DNA of 64,000 nt from Balamuthia mandrillaris (GCA_031835245.1 JAVKOQ010000020.1:146001-210000), one strand, 5' to 3'; counted from the stretch's first letter, positions 20,465 through 36,875 are shown. Notes: a model not told the origin generated them from the letters alone. Program-made: numbers and translations.

Positions 20465-21968
20465 TCAAATTGAATGTTCTGCCTCCTCTTTTTCTTCTGC
20501 TTCGTCATCGTTTATTAGGGCCTCCATGAACTGAGAATTTGCAAAAACAAAATAAGAAGAACAGAAATAACAAGAGGCAAGGAAGCGAGAAAACAGAAAG
20601 CTATGGAAGAGTAAATAATAACCTTGAAGTAGTTGTACTTAACATCGTATTGCATGTCATACCAAAAGTTCACCTATGAAAAATGAAAAATAAAACATGA
20701 AACAAAGAAAAAGGAAAATAATAGTCGGAGAGAGAGAGAGAGAGAGAGAGAAGAAACAAGAGGAGGAGGAGGAGGAGGAGGAAGGAGGAGGGAGAGGAGG
20801 AGGAGGAGGAGGGAGGGAGGAGGAGGAGGAGAGGAGGAGGAGGGAGGAGGAGGAGGAGGAGGAGGAGGGAGGAGGAGGAGGAGGAGGGAGGAGGAGGAGG
20901 AGGAGGAGGAGGAGGAGGAGGAGGAGGAGGAGGAGGAGGAGGAGGTGGAGGAGGAGGAGGTGGAGAGAAGCAGAGAGAGAAGGGTTGAAACAGTACAGCG
21001 ATAACTCTTCCATGTTCGTCGGCTCTTTGTCGGACATGATGATACCAAAGTGAAGGCAAATAAAGCATTTCTCCCGGTCGAAGTCTTACATGGAAGGGGG
21101 TGGCCTTTTTGAAACGAGGATAAAGTCGCTCTTGCTTTTCTCTTTCTTCATCGTTGACAGGAAAGGGGTCAACTGCAATCCAGGGAACAAATGTTGGAGG
21201 ATCAGAGTCGATAATATCAAACGAAGAGTGGTGTGGAGAACTATTGTTCGTTGTTGATGCTGTTGTCGTTCGTTCGCGATAGGATGCCACTCGAAGGTTT
21301 TTCTTTTCGGGTAAGAAGTACATGTCGGTCGGTGGATAGAGAGTAAAGAGCTTCTCACCGGCGATTACCACATATAAGTTCTCATAATGGTCTTTTAAAG
21401 AAATCAAACAAAAAAAAAAGAAGGAAAAGCACACATAAAGACAAACAAAAGTCAATAAATGAGTACGAATGCTCCTAGAAACCATGAACTACCTTTGTGT
21501 AAAGAGGAGACGGAACGATCGTCGCCCATCCAAAAGTTGACAACATCAGGAGGCATGCCCAGTGCTTCAGTGACCCACTCGATGTCCTCCTCTATGTCTC
21601 TCCAAAGCTTGCTAAAGTCTTTCGAAAAGTTGCCATTCTGGTGCTGAATGTAAGGAATGCCTGTTTGAGAGAAAGAATAAAGAAAGCTTAACAACTATTT
21701 CTAGCATAGAAGAAAGAAGACGAAGAAAAGAGAAAGATGAGAGACCGTTAAAACTGGAATGGTCAGAGAGCGCTTGCAGAAAGTGAGTGAATGGCATTTT
21801 TCGAATGTCAGGAGTGACAAAGCGATCCCCCACGATGGCATCGCCATATCCCGTTGGCGTTACGTCCACGGTCACCTCGCAGTCGGCCAGTACCTCAGCG
21901 AGATACTCGTTGCTCCAACGAGTGAGTGCTGGCCAGTGGTCCACTGAATCTTTTTTTTTGTTGTTTTT

Positions 21969-22011
<43 letters not shown>

Positions 22012-22451
22012 AAGTAGATCGATGAGTCGAGAACAAAAGAAAAAGGGCTAGAACGAGAATGGAACAAGAAGAAGAACAAGAGCAAGAAGGATAACACCAC
22101 GATAGAGAACAAACAGCAAGAACAAGAAGGAAGGCAACAAGCACACTAGAAAAACACAGTGAGATCGACGAGACAGTTGTGGATACCGAGTAATTACTTG
22201 TGAATATAACGGGCTTGTTAGGAGCTACGTACTCGCGGTAGAACTCCAGCGGAGAGGCCGGCACCGGCACTCGCGGAATCTCTGATGGGAGATAAAGCTC
22301 TTCAAAATTAAAAAAACGGTAAGCAGAAAAAAAAATAGTGAGGAGTGTCGGGTAATAATGAACGCATAAACAAACCAGACGCTTCTTCGGACAGCTTTGA
22401 GAAGGCGTTCTGCAGGCAGCGTGAGTTCGACCGGGAGAGAGCGTCCTCCAT
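20465..22451 (-). CDS. JMJD7: JMJD7-like JmjC lysyl hydroxylase/peptidase
   Basis: Seven exons: 22451..22376, 22299..22198, 21943..21746, 21660..21493, 21391..20997, 20673..20623, 20530..20465; 351 aa (human JMJD7 is 316). JMJD7 is a 2-oxoglutarate/Fe(II) oxygenase that hydroxylates lysine on DRG GTPases; histone-clipping activity has also been reported. Visible: SPLEFYREYVAPNKPVI near the N terminus, VDVTPTGYGDAI, and the cupin core NFWMGDDRS then SLHKDHYENLY. Iron ligands are His180, Asp182 and a His in LWYHHV (299/300). FTLYPPTDMYFLP and NFWYDMQYD are also family hallmarks. About 25 residues rich in Ser/Thr/Asn (near 220-240) are an insertion relative to the animal protein. The start at 22451 keeps the first exon in phase with exon 2. 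It shares a 172-bp upstream gap with the GT61 gene. Confidence 0.93.
20757..20956. repeat. (GGA)n homopurine tract in JMJD7 intron 5
   Basis: About 200 bp of almost pure GGA/GA on the plus strand within the intron 20674-20996; sense strand is (CCT)n. A (GA)n run at 20729-20748 adjoins it. Nearly uninterrupted homopurine-homopyrimidine DNA of this length can form triplex structure. Confidence 0.9.
21972..22009. repeat. (GA)n dinucleotide tract in JMJD7 intron 2
   Basis: Near-perfect (GA)n on the plus strand, (CT)n on the sense strand, about 30 bp from the 3' splice site at 21943, so it may serve as the polypyrimidine tract. Confidence 0.85.
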
Positions 22452-22623
22452 CGTTTCTTTTCTTGCTTTTTGTCTTTTTGTCGACGAAACTGCACAACAT
22501 CACGTCCAAAGCTGCAAAGATTGACCTCTTTTTGAGCTCCTCAAAGGGAAAATTTCCTTAAAAGGTTAATGAACGAAACGTCGCCACAGAGACGGAAGCT
22601 TGAAGAAAGCGGTAACTTTGACC
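22452..22623. promoter_or_regulatory. Compact bidirectional promoter between JMJD7 and the GT61 gene
   Basis: 172 bp separate the two start codons. It must contain both 5' leaders and core promoters. A TGTCGACG octamer at about 22481 matches seven of eight positions of TGTCGACA seen upstream of other genes here. Confidence 0.5.
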
Positions 22624-23869
22624 ATGTACAGAGGCAAACCAGTCTTTGTGGACGAAGAGGAGGTTCTCCGAACGACGAAAATGAAAGAAAGTTTCCTCCA
22701 TCCTCGTGGAATTCACAAAAGTAGTCCACGGCTACGCTGTTGGATGGCCTTTCCGGTTCTTCTCCTCCTTCTTTGGCTCTTAACGCTTGATATCTTCAGC
22801 CCCTCTCCGCTCGTGTTCACCAGAAACCACCCCAAACCTAAATCCAAACCATCCGCTCAACAACCTTTAGACTTGAAAGCTGTTCTTGAAACGGCCAAGG
22901 AAGCCTTGGAAACAATCCAAGAAGAAAGATCACAGCTGATTGCGCACAGTCCGCTTCTTCCTCTATCTTTCCCTCCATTACTGGAAGAGTGCAACTTTGG
23001 ACGAGAACAAACGTTTTGTGTTAACCAGTGCGATATGAAGTGCTATCAGCAACGTCCAGTAGAAGAAGAGATGCCAATAGACGAGAACGAGAAGGGCTGG
23101 CTCTTGTTGAGGAGAAACATTACCTATCCCCCAGTCGTGGTGAGCTATCCCAAGTTCATCACGGACGAGGACAGAAAAAACTTTCTAGCCATGGCGCAGG
23201 TTCAAAGTTATCTACAGGAACATAGCTTCGAGGCCTGTACACGGAACATAGGTACCTGCTTTCTTCCTTTGGCTTCGCTCTCTTGTTTCTTAAAAGACCA
23301 AACATCCCCAAAACAGGAGTTGGAAGATGTAACAAGATTCTGAAATCAGGGGCTTACAACGAAGCAGGCAGCCTGCTCTTCTCTGCTCCTATCTTCCTTC
23401 ATGGGGAGGTATCGCTTCTCCATAACGTTCTCTACAGCGGACGACCGGATGCAACCTTTGACCTCTCCAAACAGTGCGGTCCCAGAGCTGATTATCACTG
23501 GCTCCAACCCTCATTAGCTCCTTCCTCTTCACAGTTGCAGAACATGGTCGTTCTTTGTGGACCGCAAACGGACAGCTTTCAGCATTGGATTGACAGGGGT
23601 CTGTCCAAGTTGGTTCAGGTTTGGGATTGGGTGGTGGAGGATCCTTCTATTGTGGTCTTGGCCGCCGGTGGGCGCCAACCTGTTGTCAATGACTTGTGGA
23701 AAAGATCAGGTTAGGGTTCTTTCTTCCCTTGCTTCTGCTATTCCTTCTCTGCTGCGTGTGCTCCGCCACCTGTTGTTCTTCTTCTTGCTCTTTTTCTTCT
23801 TCTTCATCATCATCATCATCTTCTTGTTCTTCTTCTTGTTGTTGTTGTTCTTGTTCTTCTTCTTCTTCT

Positions 23870-23903
<34 letters not shown>

Positions 23904-24861
23904 TATCCTTCTTCTTCCTCTGGCGATGTTTCACTTTCTCTCTACCTCTCCAGTCTCTTTCTCTCGCCTCTCTAGCTGCTCCTTTCAATCAGTTGCTTTG
24001 CGATGGGTTAAATCGTTAGCGTTCTTTTGGTCACTGGGCTAATCCTGCTATATGGTTATTGTTCTTCTCGTTCTTCTTCTTCGTTTTCTTCTTCTCCCAA
24101 TCCACCCAGGCATCAACCCCGATCGTCTGCTAGACATATCAAAGGCCAAAGGTGCCAGGTTTAACCAAGTTGTCTTTCCCTGCGTGGCTCCCCATTACCA
24201 TCCCATCACTTATCAAGTGGCGCGCCAGCGGTTAGGCATCAAGGAGGTCGTTCCCTCGGAGCAACGGAACAAAGTGGTCTATCTCACTCGTGGTTCAACC
24301 AGGAATGGCAGGAGTGTTACCAATGATGAAGAAGTGAGGTAAGCAAAACTCCCCATCTAACCAAAGCAAACAGAGCCACATACGAACAAACAAAAACTTA
24401 ACAGAACGGCCCTTTCCGCGTTCCTAGCAGACAGAAAGGAGGAACTGGTGGTGTTTGACCTCTCCAGCTTCAAGTCCTTGGACCACGTGATCGACTGGTT
24501 CAACCACAATGCGCTGGCCCTGGTGGGTCCTCACGGCGGCGCCTTCTACAACCTCTTGTACTGCGCCGCTGGCACGTTGGTCGTCGAGTTCTTTCCGTTC
24601 GTCAGGCAGGGGGCAGGGGCCAAGGGGTTGAGGTATCCTGAAGGCTTTTGGTGGCCGTCCGTCTTCTCCGGAATGAACTACTACCAGGTTCGTTCCCGTT
24701 TGTCTCTGTTTGCTTCTTTTTTTCTTTTGGTTTTGAGGCGCTTTTTGCGGAAACAGGCCCCTGTTCAAACGGATGGCTCTGGAAACATGATCATACCCAT
24801 CGAGAAGATGTTGTCCATCCTGGAGAAGGAGTTGAATGCCCTGTCCCGGGACAATAATTGA
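22624..24861 (+). CDS. GT61-family (DUF563) type II membrane glycosyltransferase
   Basis: 545 aa from five exons: 22624..23251, 23317..23709, 24110..24338, 24405..24687, 24757..24861. GT61 enzymes include plant beta-1,2-xylosyltransferase and animal EOGT, acting in the secretory pathway. A short cytosolic tail precedes a transmembrane anchor at about residues 39-57 (MAFPVLLLLLWLL), then a stem with a coiled segment. Cys-rich sequence (FCVNQCDMKC) and the catalytic region follow: VVYLTRGSTRNGRSVTNDEE, then ALVGPHGGAFYNLLYCAAGT, which is the family core, and VVEFFP. The exact donor and acceptor sugars cannot be told. The start is the first in-frame ATG. Confidence 0.88.
23800..23905. repeat. 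(CTT)n/(CAT)n tract in GT61 intron 2
   Basis: Pyrimidine-rich trinucleotide run on the sense strand within the 400-bp intron 23710-24109, the largest intron of the gene. Confidence 0.85.
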
Positions 24862-25538
24862 ACATTGTAAATATTAATTTTATATATATAATGCTCAAAA
24901 GTGATATTATAGAAATATGAAACCCATGGAGTTGTGGGAAGTGCAAAGTAACAAAGCAAAAAGAAGAAAACAAACGCACCTACAGCAGCAACGCAAACGA
25001 AGAAGAAGAATGTTTCTTTCTCTGAGTCCACATTCACCAACCCGAAAATTCTCGTTATCTCTGTGTCAATTTTTGCCGACATATTTTCCTAAAAAGCGAC
25101 AAATTTGTTCAACATAATAGTTGAAATATACAACAATTTCCTTTTAAAGGTGTACTAACGTCATCAATGTCGACATTAATATAGTTACATGGGAAAAAAT
25201 AAAGTCAAATAAAAAAAATAATTCGAAGAGAGAAAAGAAAAGAAAGACAAAAAAAAAATAATACTTAGTTTTGCGGCTATTGATTTGGCCAAAAGCCGGG
25301 GATCCCTCCCTCTGTTTCTTCTTTCCGAAAGATTGTGTGGTCTTTTTTTTTGGGTAGGGTTTCCATTGAACTCCGTTGTTTGTCTCTTTTATATATATTT
25401 TTTTCCGGTCATTTTGTTTCTTCTCATGTGCGGTAATCGAACTAACATCATTTCTTTCAGCAGTTTTTTGTTTAAAAAAATAACAAAAAAAGAAAGGTGT
25501 AGCGAAAAGGGTTTCTTCTTTTCGCTTGTGGGTGGTGG
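24862..25538. other. Intergenic region upstream of the NDR-type kinase
   Basis: About 680 bp, AT-rich, with TATATATA at 24883-24890 and several A runs. One TGTCGACA palindrome lies at 25168, about 370 bp before the kinase ATG. No gene recognised. Confidence 0.5.
25168..25175. promoter_or_regulatory. TGTCGACA palindrome upstream of the NDR-type kinase
   Basis: Perfect copy of the octamer also found upstream of the ZNFX1-like gene, paralog B and the YIPF5/membrane-protein pair. Function is inferred. Confidence 0.35.
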
Positions 25539-30393
<4,855 letters not shown>

Positions 30394-30607
30394 CAATTGG
30401 GTTGTGTGGCCATAGATGTAAGCATATTTCTTTTCGTTTTTATTTCTTTATCGAGGGTTTTTAAGTTATTTTTTTTTTTTCTGATGTAACAACAATGTAC
30501 CTTTCTTCTAAGCCAAGCTTAAAACTTTTTTATTCCACTTACAAAAAAAAAAAAAATGAATGAATGAATAAAAAAATATCAAAGCAAAAAGATCAAAAAT
30601 GAGATGC

Positions 30608-30678
30608 AGCCCCACCCAGAATCGAACTGAGGGCGCGAGAACCAGAACCTCGCATGTTACCAACTACACCATGGGGCT
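30608..30678 (-). tRNA. tRNA-Gln(CUG), copy 1
   Basis: 71 nt folding as a cloverleaf: acceptor AGCCCCA/TGGGGCT, anticodon loop TTCTGGT with anticodon CTG, T loop TTCGATT. A-box (TGGTGTAGTTGGT) and B-box (GGTTCGA-like, here AGTTCGATT) are present. No intron; no encoded CCA. Identical over the full length to the copy at 41941-42011. Confidence 0.93.
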
Positions 30679-30899
30679 TGGATGCCTCGGGAGACTTTGT
30701 AACGATTCCCGTCTTCGAAGGCGTTAGTTAGTGACTTGAGAAGAGGAGAGACTATTGTTATTGTGAAAATAATCACTTTGATACAATGAAATCCGTATAA
30801 GTGCTTCAAATATGTACAAAAAATTTGAGCATAAAAGAAGAAGGTGAAAGAAAACGTTTGTTTTGGTTGTCAAAAACGGTCCTTCATCTGGATGGAGAA

Positions 30900-31300
30900 G
30901 CGAAGCAATTGGTATGCTCTCTCTCATTGTTGCCAACAGGCAGTGATGCGCTTCGTGAGGCAGGCACATGCATCGCCTCGTGAAGAGGATGCCCTGCATG
31001 GTGGCTCTCTGAACCAAGTCGGTCGTAATCTGCTGGAAGTTGTGGAGAGTAAGTTTGGCGCTGAAGAAAGCCAAAGTACCAGACGAACAAAACAAACAAC
31101 AGAAAATACAAACCTAAGGAGAAAATTACGAGCGACATGGCACAGAAAGACACCATGCAAGGCATCACCTGCACGAGGCGATGCATGCGAGTCTCTGTGC
31201 GACCAACAACGCTGGAGGCAACAGTGGGAGGGACTTCACCAACCCCTTGCTGATCCAAGAAGAAGACCATCCAAACAACAAAAACAAGGCTTGCTACACA
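30900..31300. repeat. Fold-back repeat H1 (two inverted arms)
   Basis: An arm at about 30900-31035 is inverted relative to one at about 31133-31300. The best-conserved part pairs 30965-31025 with 31133-31195 and includes GCATGCATCGCCTCGTG-type sequence. The arms are related to those of H2 (40777-41310). H1 lies just past the 3' end of paralog A and upstream of tRNA-Gln copy 1. No coherent coding frame spans the arms. Arm divergence exceeds that of H2, so H1 looks older. Confidence 0.75.
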
Positions 31301-31310
31301 TGTGCTTGAA

Positions 31311-33111
31311 TCATGTGCGTTCGGGATTGTCACGGTTGTCCTCGTTGCTGCGTTGTGATGGAGTTGTGGGAAGATGAGGAAGATGAGGAGGAATCCGTTG
31401 AAGGAATTCGTCCCCGCCTTCCTCATCAAGCAGACGGTTTAGTGTAGTTGTGGAGAAATATTTTCTGTTTTCGAGGTCACCCTCCACGTATTCCTTTTTC
31501 CCAGCCTCTCTGTAGTCGTAGCGGAAGATTCTTCTGGTTCCGTCTCTCGTTAAAAGGAGAAGGGATCGATATGGTTCTTCACATAACTTTTTTCGTTCGG
31601 GCAAAAGCACCCATTCAACGGAATGAGGAGTGCGTCGAAATACCTCGTTTTCATCGAGAAACAAGTAAAACGGCGTGTTCTTGTTTCTGGCAGAGAGGGG
31701 GTTGTCAGTTTTTCTTCGCTGAGAACAAGAGAGAGAGAGAGAGAGAGAGAACAGAATGAAGCGGGGTCGTGGAGGGCACCTACAATTTCAGTTTTCCATT
31801 CCGTCTAATCTTCTGCAAGTCCCAATAGAGACACCACGTCTCTTGGTTGAAAGTGCCTGCAGTCATTATCAAGTCCTGGTATTGGTCCGCGAATAAGCTC
31901 GTCCACGCCTCTTGTTGTTGCAATCCGTTATAAGACCCTGTCGAAGCAAGGGGCTGTTGGCGAGGTTTTTTCTGATGCGGCTCCTGCGGTTCCTTTGGCG
32001 TAATCTTCCGTGCATCCCAGAGCCCTTTGTCCATCCAATAGGCAAGCTCAGCCGATTCGTAGAGGCGTAGCACGATATCAAGTGTTGGTGTGGGGGCCGC
32101 TAGTTCTTCTGTCATGGCAGGAGAAGACAACATCTCGAACATTCGCTTATCAAGATCACGGTCCTCGAACGCTACCACCGCCAGAACTTTATGTTCGCCG
32201 AAATGAAGGATGATGGGAGTCCAGGGAATCTCCCTCTTCCTCTTCTCCTTCTTTTCCCTCTCGTTCTTTTCCTCCATCGTTTCCTCGTAGCAAAGGCTAA
32301 AAGAAAAGAATGGTACTGAACGCTTATAAGCCTGGGGGGGTTGGGCTGGAACTGCACGCCAACCCTTTGCAGCATTGCCGGAAGCCACTGGTTCGATGAC
32401 AGGAAGCTGAAAATCAACCTGAGATCTTCCACCGATTATCACCACGTCACAAGGGTTTCCAACCTGAACGACAATGAAGTGGTTGAGCTCGCCCACCAAC
32501 ATCCCTGCTGGGAGGGGCCAGAGTCGATGGGAGAGCACCTCAAAGATAGGCCTCTCTTCCTCTTCAACGGTCGAGGCTTGAGGACTGCCGGGCTGGTGGA
32601 GAGTAGCAGGAGGAGTGGTGAATGCAGAAGAGGGAGGAAAGGTAAGTCTTTTGTCTCCGCTTGTCATATCTCCAAAAGTTTGCTCCAACTGGACTGTGGG
32701 GTGTGGCTGTTGGGTCTCGTCGTTGTTGTCAGCGGCGGCGGTGGAGCAGTTGGCCAGAAGAACTGCCTCCAGTCGAGCTGAAGGAGATTCTGGTGGGGTC
32801 AGGCTCAGGTTAGGGCTGGAGGTGGGGTCGAACAGCCTGTCCCCGTGGGCCAGTGGAGGAGAGGCCAACGTGGAGTCATAGGGGGAAGAAGCGACCTCCT
32901 CGTGCAAGGAAGCAGAGTATCCTTCCTCTTCTTCCTCCTCGAAGAACGGAGAGGAAGAAGCAGCAGGTGTCGGCAGGTCAAACCTTTGGGCAACCTCCAA
33001 ACCATCCTCGTCACCCAGAGGATAAAAGGGCTTCAATTCCTCTGGCAGGTCAGTCAAGGAGTCCATCTCAACCAAGGAGGGCAGGCACGACGAGTCGTGG
33101 GAAAGGTCCAT
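31311..33111 (-). CDS. Paralog A of an unrecognised two-domain family
   Basis: 567 aa from two exons: 33111..31784 and 31686..31311. I do not recognise the family. The first exon has a disordered acidic/Ser-Pro N terminus, then a conserved block: LWPLPAGMLVGELNHFIVV, VGNPCDVVII, later IPWTPIILHFG and FEDRDLDKRMFEML, and a closing WCLYWDLQKI. The second exon encodes a smaller domain: YLFLDENEV, VEWVLLPERKK, YRSLLLLTRDG, IFRYDY. The intron sits at the same place as in paralogs B, C and D. The family is divergent in sequence but constant in layout. No signal peptide or membrane segment is seen. Function unknown. Confidence 0.82.
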
Positions 33112-33275
33112 GGGAGGCAGGGGGGCGTGTTATTCTTTTGGCTTTTTCGTTTTGCCACGAGAAACATCTCTCTGGCAAACGGCTTCAGTGAAGACGTGTT
33201 CCTAGAAATCATAAAACAAAAAGGAGAGCCTCTGACGTCTTCTTCCGCTTCTTCTTCTTGGTTGTTGCTGCCCCC

Positions 33276-33518
33276 ATGGCTCCAAACCAAGTGAAGAAGC
33301 CGGCCGGCCACAGGATGAATATCTCCTTTCAGGAAGCCTTGTTCTCAACCAGGATGGACGATCTTCAGTTTGGGTTCTTTCAAGAGTGCGAATACCTTCT
33401 GCTTTCCTCCTCACCAGCCTCACGACTTGCGACACTTGATATTCAGCACATAAAAAAACAAGAGGCTGCTGCTGTGGTTGAAATAAACTTTCATGCTTCG
33501 AAGTATGCATCAAACTGA
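33276..33518 (+). CDS. Possible small gene divergent from paralog A
   Basis: 80 codons opening at an ATG in good context (CCCATGG) 165 bp from the paralog A start codon, on the other strand. Basic N terminus (MAPNQVKKPAGHRMN), no recognised domain. Could be a chance frame in a promoter region. Confidence 0.25.
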   Translation: MAPNQVKKPAGHRMNISFQEALFSTRMDDLQFGFFQECEYLLLSSSPASRLATLDIQHIKKQEAAAVVEINFHASKYASN

Positions 33519-33625
33519 ATGCTTACCAGGAAGAAGGCAAAAGGAAAACTAAACAGTGCATGATTGGTCTTTTGAATAAAGAGAGGCTGAATGGAATCTC
33601 GGTTGTCAGGCGAGGGCGACCAAGT

Positions 33626-34834
33626 CTACCTCCTCCGGCGCAGCTCCTTGTCCCGCGCGTCCTCCTTGGCAGTCAACCGCTCGAGATGCACGGGAAGGGA
33701 GTGCTGGGTTGTGATCGGGGTGTAGAAGTGCCATGTCGCCAAGGCAAAGAGCGGGTGAGGGAGGTGAAGTACATCCACCGTGCCATCGGTTCTCAGATGG
33801 ACATTGTCCAGTTCGTCCAGTAGGAGCACCTGATCGCCCAGGTACTGGTACAGCGGAACCAGGCGGTCACGTACCTTGTCGCTAATTTTGGAGTCCCATC
33901 GCAGGGAACAACGGAGGGCATCAAGCTGTTCATGCAGCCTGCGGATGGACAGGCGTATACTGTCGTGGCGGAACTCCGTGGGGTTGTTCGATCCACCATA
34001 TCGGGAGGCCACGCGGCGGTTGGTAAAGGGTTGGAGGGCGAATCTCATGATCCGACGGTGGTGCCTCGATACGACGGTCCTTCCGCTGCTTGTGCTTGAA
34101 TTGCGAGCCGGCGAGGGCGCCTCATCTTCTGTCTGCTTGCCGTCGCTACTGCGTGTGGGTGCGTTGAGCGGGCGTCCTAGCAGCACCACTGTCTCGTCGT
34201 CGGGGTCGTTGTGTTGTTGTTGCTGAGCATCTTCGGCTCTGGGGACGTAATCAAGGTCTGCTGTGTCCGGTGAAGGGGGTTGTCCGAACCAGTGCGCAAT
34301 GAGGGCGTGGCACATAAGTGTGGAGCAGATGGCGGATATTTCCTGGGGGCATGCCAGATCGTGCTGGTGTTCGTTATGGACCCGACGCAGTCTTCCCGTG
34401 AACTTCAGAATGGCTAACAATCGATGTTAGGCGTTTGAGGAGGGTTTGTGCCATGGACTCGTTCCTCAACGTATCGTTCTTCTGCAACACACTGATGTAG
34501 GCAGCGATGCGGGAGGAGTGGGGTTTGAACAGGTTGCGCGGAAGACGGCCGAGCGGATCTTCTAGCAACCACCTCTTCTGATAATCATTCAGCTGGGCAG
34601 GGACGAGGGATTTTACGGCCTCGATGAATATGAGCAGGTGGGACTCGTCAGACGTCATCAGCAAGTGAGGGCTTTTAATTCTGTCTCAGAGTTCGTGAGC
34701 GAAAGGAGGTAAAGGAAGTGGGTTATGAGGTTTTCCTCTTGTGCATCGAAGAGTCGCTGCACAAAGAGCATTACATATCTTAGCGACCCGTTTATGTGGT
34801 CCCATAATCCCTTCAACAGCAAACCGACCGAAAT
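33626..34834 (-). pseudogene. Unrecognised minus-strand locus, probably decayed or unusually spliced
   Basis: Three stretches with protein-like composition follow each other on the minus strand: about 34834-34658, 34664-34374 and 34420-33626. The last ends with a basic tail and a stop at 33626. They lie in alternating frames with small overlaps and no clear splice sites between them, so the locus is either broken or misread. Predicted sequence is helical (NDYQKRWLLEDPLGRLPRN, HLPHPLFALATWHFYTP). I cannot assign a family. Its 5' part overlaps an upstream extension of paralog B's frame, so only one of the two readings can be right there. Confidence 0.4.
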
Positions 34835-34895
34835 TCGACTGATCGGGCACAGAAACGTTACCTTATTTGCACGTTTCTTGCGGTTTTTAGGTATT

Positions 34896-34903
34896 TGTCG
34901 ACA
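34896..34903. promoter_or_regulatory. TGTCGACA palindrome 47 bp before paralog B
   Basis: Perfect octamer ending 46 bp before the ATG at 34950, the closest of all copies to a start codon. Same motif as at 9399, 25168 and 45567-45631. Confidence 0.35.
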
Positions 34904-34949
34904 AGAAGAACACCAACCCAACAACGCGGAAGAACAGGAAGAGGCCATC

Positions 34950-36329
34950 ATGGCCTCCCCACCTACCGAAGTGGAGCCTATGGAAGACAGACCCCACCCT
35001 CCCCGCTCTGCTCTTTCGAGGGTGGAGTCCCATCGTGCTTGGCCTCTGCCCACAGCGGTGGAAGGCTGCACCCAGTTTTATCTCTACTACTGCGGGCACA
35101 GCCAGAAGAAGCCGCGAACGGACCACCAGAGGAGCACCGCCACACCTCCCGACACCTTGGTCCTCTCCCACCTCGCCGGGCCGTCCTCTGCTTTAAGCGT
35201 TGCTACCATTCCACCAACCAAAAAGAACGAGTGGAAGCCCAACGAGGAAGAAGGAGAAGGAGAAGGAGAAGTGGCCATCACGTTGGAGCGAAGAGGAAGC
35301 CCGTGGTCTCCCATTCTGCTCTGCTCCCTGAAAGAGGACGCCCTGCGGGTGCTGCTCCTCCCGTACGACGCCACCAGGGACCTGGACCTACGTACCGAAG
35401 AGCTCCACTGGCAGTGCTTAACGGATGGAGAGCGTCGTTCGTCCACCACTCCCCAAGAGGCCTTGCGGCTCATAATGTCGCCCGCGGTGAACCTTGTTGC
35501 GCAGAGCCCATTGGTGAAGCTGAGAAAGAAGAGGAAGAGAGGAGAAGGAGAAGGAGAAAGCGGGGATGAAAGATGGCGGGTCGAAGACGCCGCAGCTGCC
35601 ATGGAAACGTTGTTTGGAGGAGAGCAAGCTGTTTACTTGGAGAACTGGTTTAAAGGGGAACAGATTGTTAGTAGAATAGCGTGGAGAGAGCTTTGGTACC
35701 GTTTGTGGGATAATCACTCCTTCCTCCAACTCGAAGGGATGAAGTATGGTGCCTTCTCTCCCTTTCTCTCTCTCTCTCTCTCTCCCTCTCTCTGTGTTGT
35801 CCTGCTTTGTTTTTGAACATCTCCTTCTCGTTCTCCTGCTCACTTCTAATCTCTCTCTTCTCTCCCGCTCTCTCTCTTTTGCTCTCTGCAAAGGGCTATC
35901 TGTCGCATCGGGTTCTTCTTTTGGATGAGAGAAGAGGACATTTCCACCTTCTTCCAAACCCATCCAACAGCTTCTCGTGTCATGCTTCCATTGCCAACTC
36001 GCCCGCGCTCGGCCAAACAACGCGGAATATTGGAAGCAAGGAACCCTGCCTTCCACAATAGCCTAGAACCCTCCATCACACATTGGAGTTACAATAGCAC
36101 CCGCCATTGCTTCGTTAAAGCAGGCCACTCAGTAGATGAAAACCCGTTCAGGAATCTTCTTCTCGACATCCAGTTGGAGGATTTGGCATCAAGTTCGTTT
36201 CTTGAGAGCAATTACGTACTGCAGGGGGAAGAGGTGAGCAGCTCGGCGCTGCTTTCCTCTCCTTCCTCACGAGCATCAGACAACTTTGTGACATTCTCCA
36301 ACGGTGTTGGGTCAGGTATTCAACTGTGA
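34950..36329 (+). CDS. Paralog B of the two-domain family
   Basis: 409 aa from two exons: 34950..35743 and 35894..36329. Conserved family landmarks: ESHRAWPLPTAVEGC, SPWSPILLCSLKED, TRDLDLRTEELHW, ELWYRLWDNH, and in exon 2 IGFFFWMREED. The GNPCD segment of A and D is not recognisable, and the second domain is the most divergent of the four. An in-frame ATG at 34725 would extend the protein, but that part overlaps the minus-strand locus and lacks family similarity, so I chose 34950 (ATCATGG). The intron carries a (CT)n tract at 35764-35790. Confidence 0.75.
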
Positions 36330-36875
36330 GCGAAGAAGAAGAAGAAGGGTGACGGAACAGAAGAGGGATTGTTGGCTTGGACATCAGTTTGCGTCAAAGC
36401 TCGCTGCGTTTTCTGTCGATGCGTGGCTATGTACCCTCCCTTGTTGGCCTGGTTTCCTAACCTTGCAGCAAGGGAGTGCACATGCTCACGCTTTGACAAG
36501 CTACGAAGCAAGCCTTGGCCCAAGCTTGTGACCACCGGCCGGCCATTGATTGGCCGTCGCATCGAAATTTCTCTTTGTTTTCTTTTCAACAGCTTGCCAA
36601 TGAAAAATCAATCACTTTCATCACCTTCTATCTCATTGGTGAATCTTACGGAGTTAGTTTTTACTTGAAAAGGAAATTTCATTTCGTATGAAACTCCGAA
36701 ATTTTTACGTTTTTTACCATTTTTGGTGAAAACCATCGAAATAACTTTTTTGTTTGCTCCTTTTATTTTTCTTACCTCTGCTTCTCTTTTATTTATTTTT
36801 TTTGCGTAACATACACTTCAAACGCGTGCCACTCCCCTTCGGACAACCCTTTCCACTTAAAAACCAACGACGACA
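36330..36875. other. Intergenic region between paralogs B and C
   Basis: About 545 bp. A GGCCGGCCATTGATTGGCCG stretch near 36536-36556 is self-complementary in part. T-rich sequence at 36700-36800 probably belongs to the paralog C promoter. No gene recognised. Confidence 0.5.

Noticed and set aside
20697-21053. Arg/Glu/Gly-rich ORFs in three frames
   Set aside because: They are translations of the (GGA)n intron tract of JMJD7.
30884-31429. 181-codon minus-strand ORF across fold-back H1
   Set aside because: It crosses both arms and the 3' part of paralog A in another frame; no similarity in the H2 counterpart.
34725-34949. Upstream in-frame ATG for paralog B
   Set aside because: The added segment has no similarity to other paralogs and overlaps protein-like sequence on the other strand.
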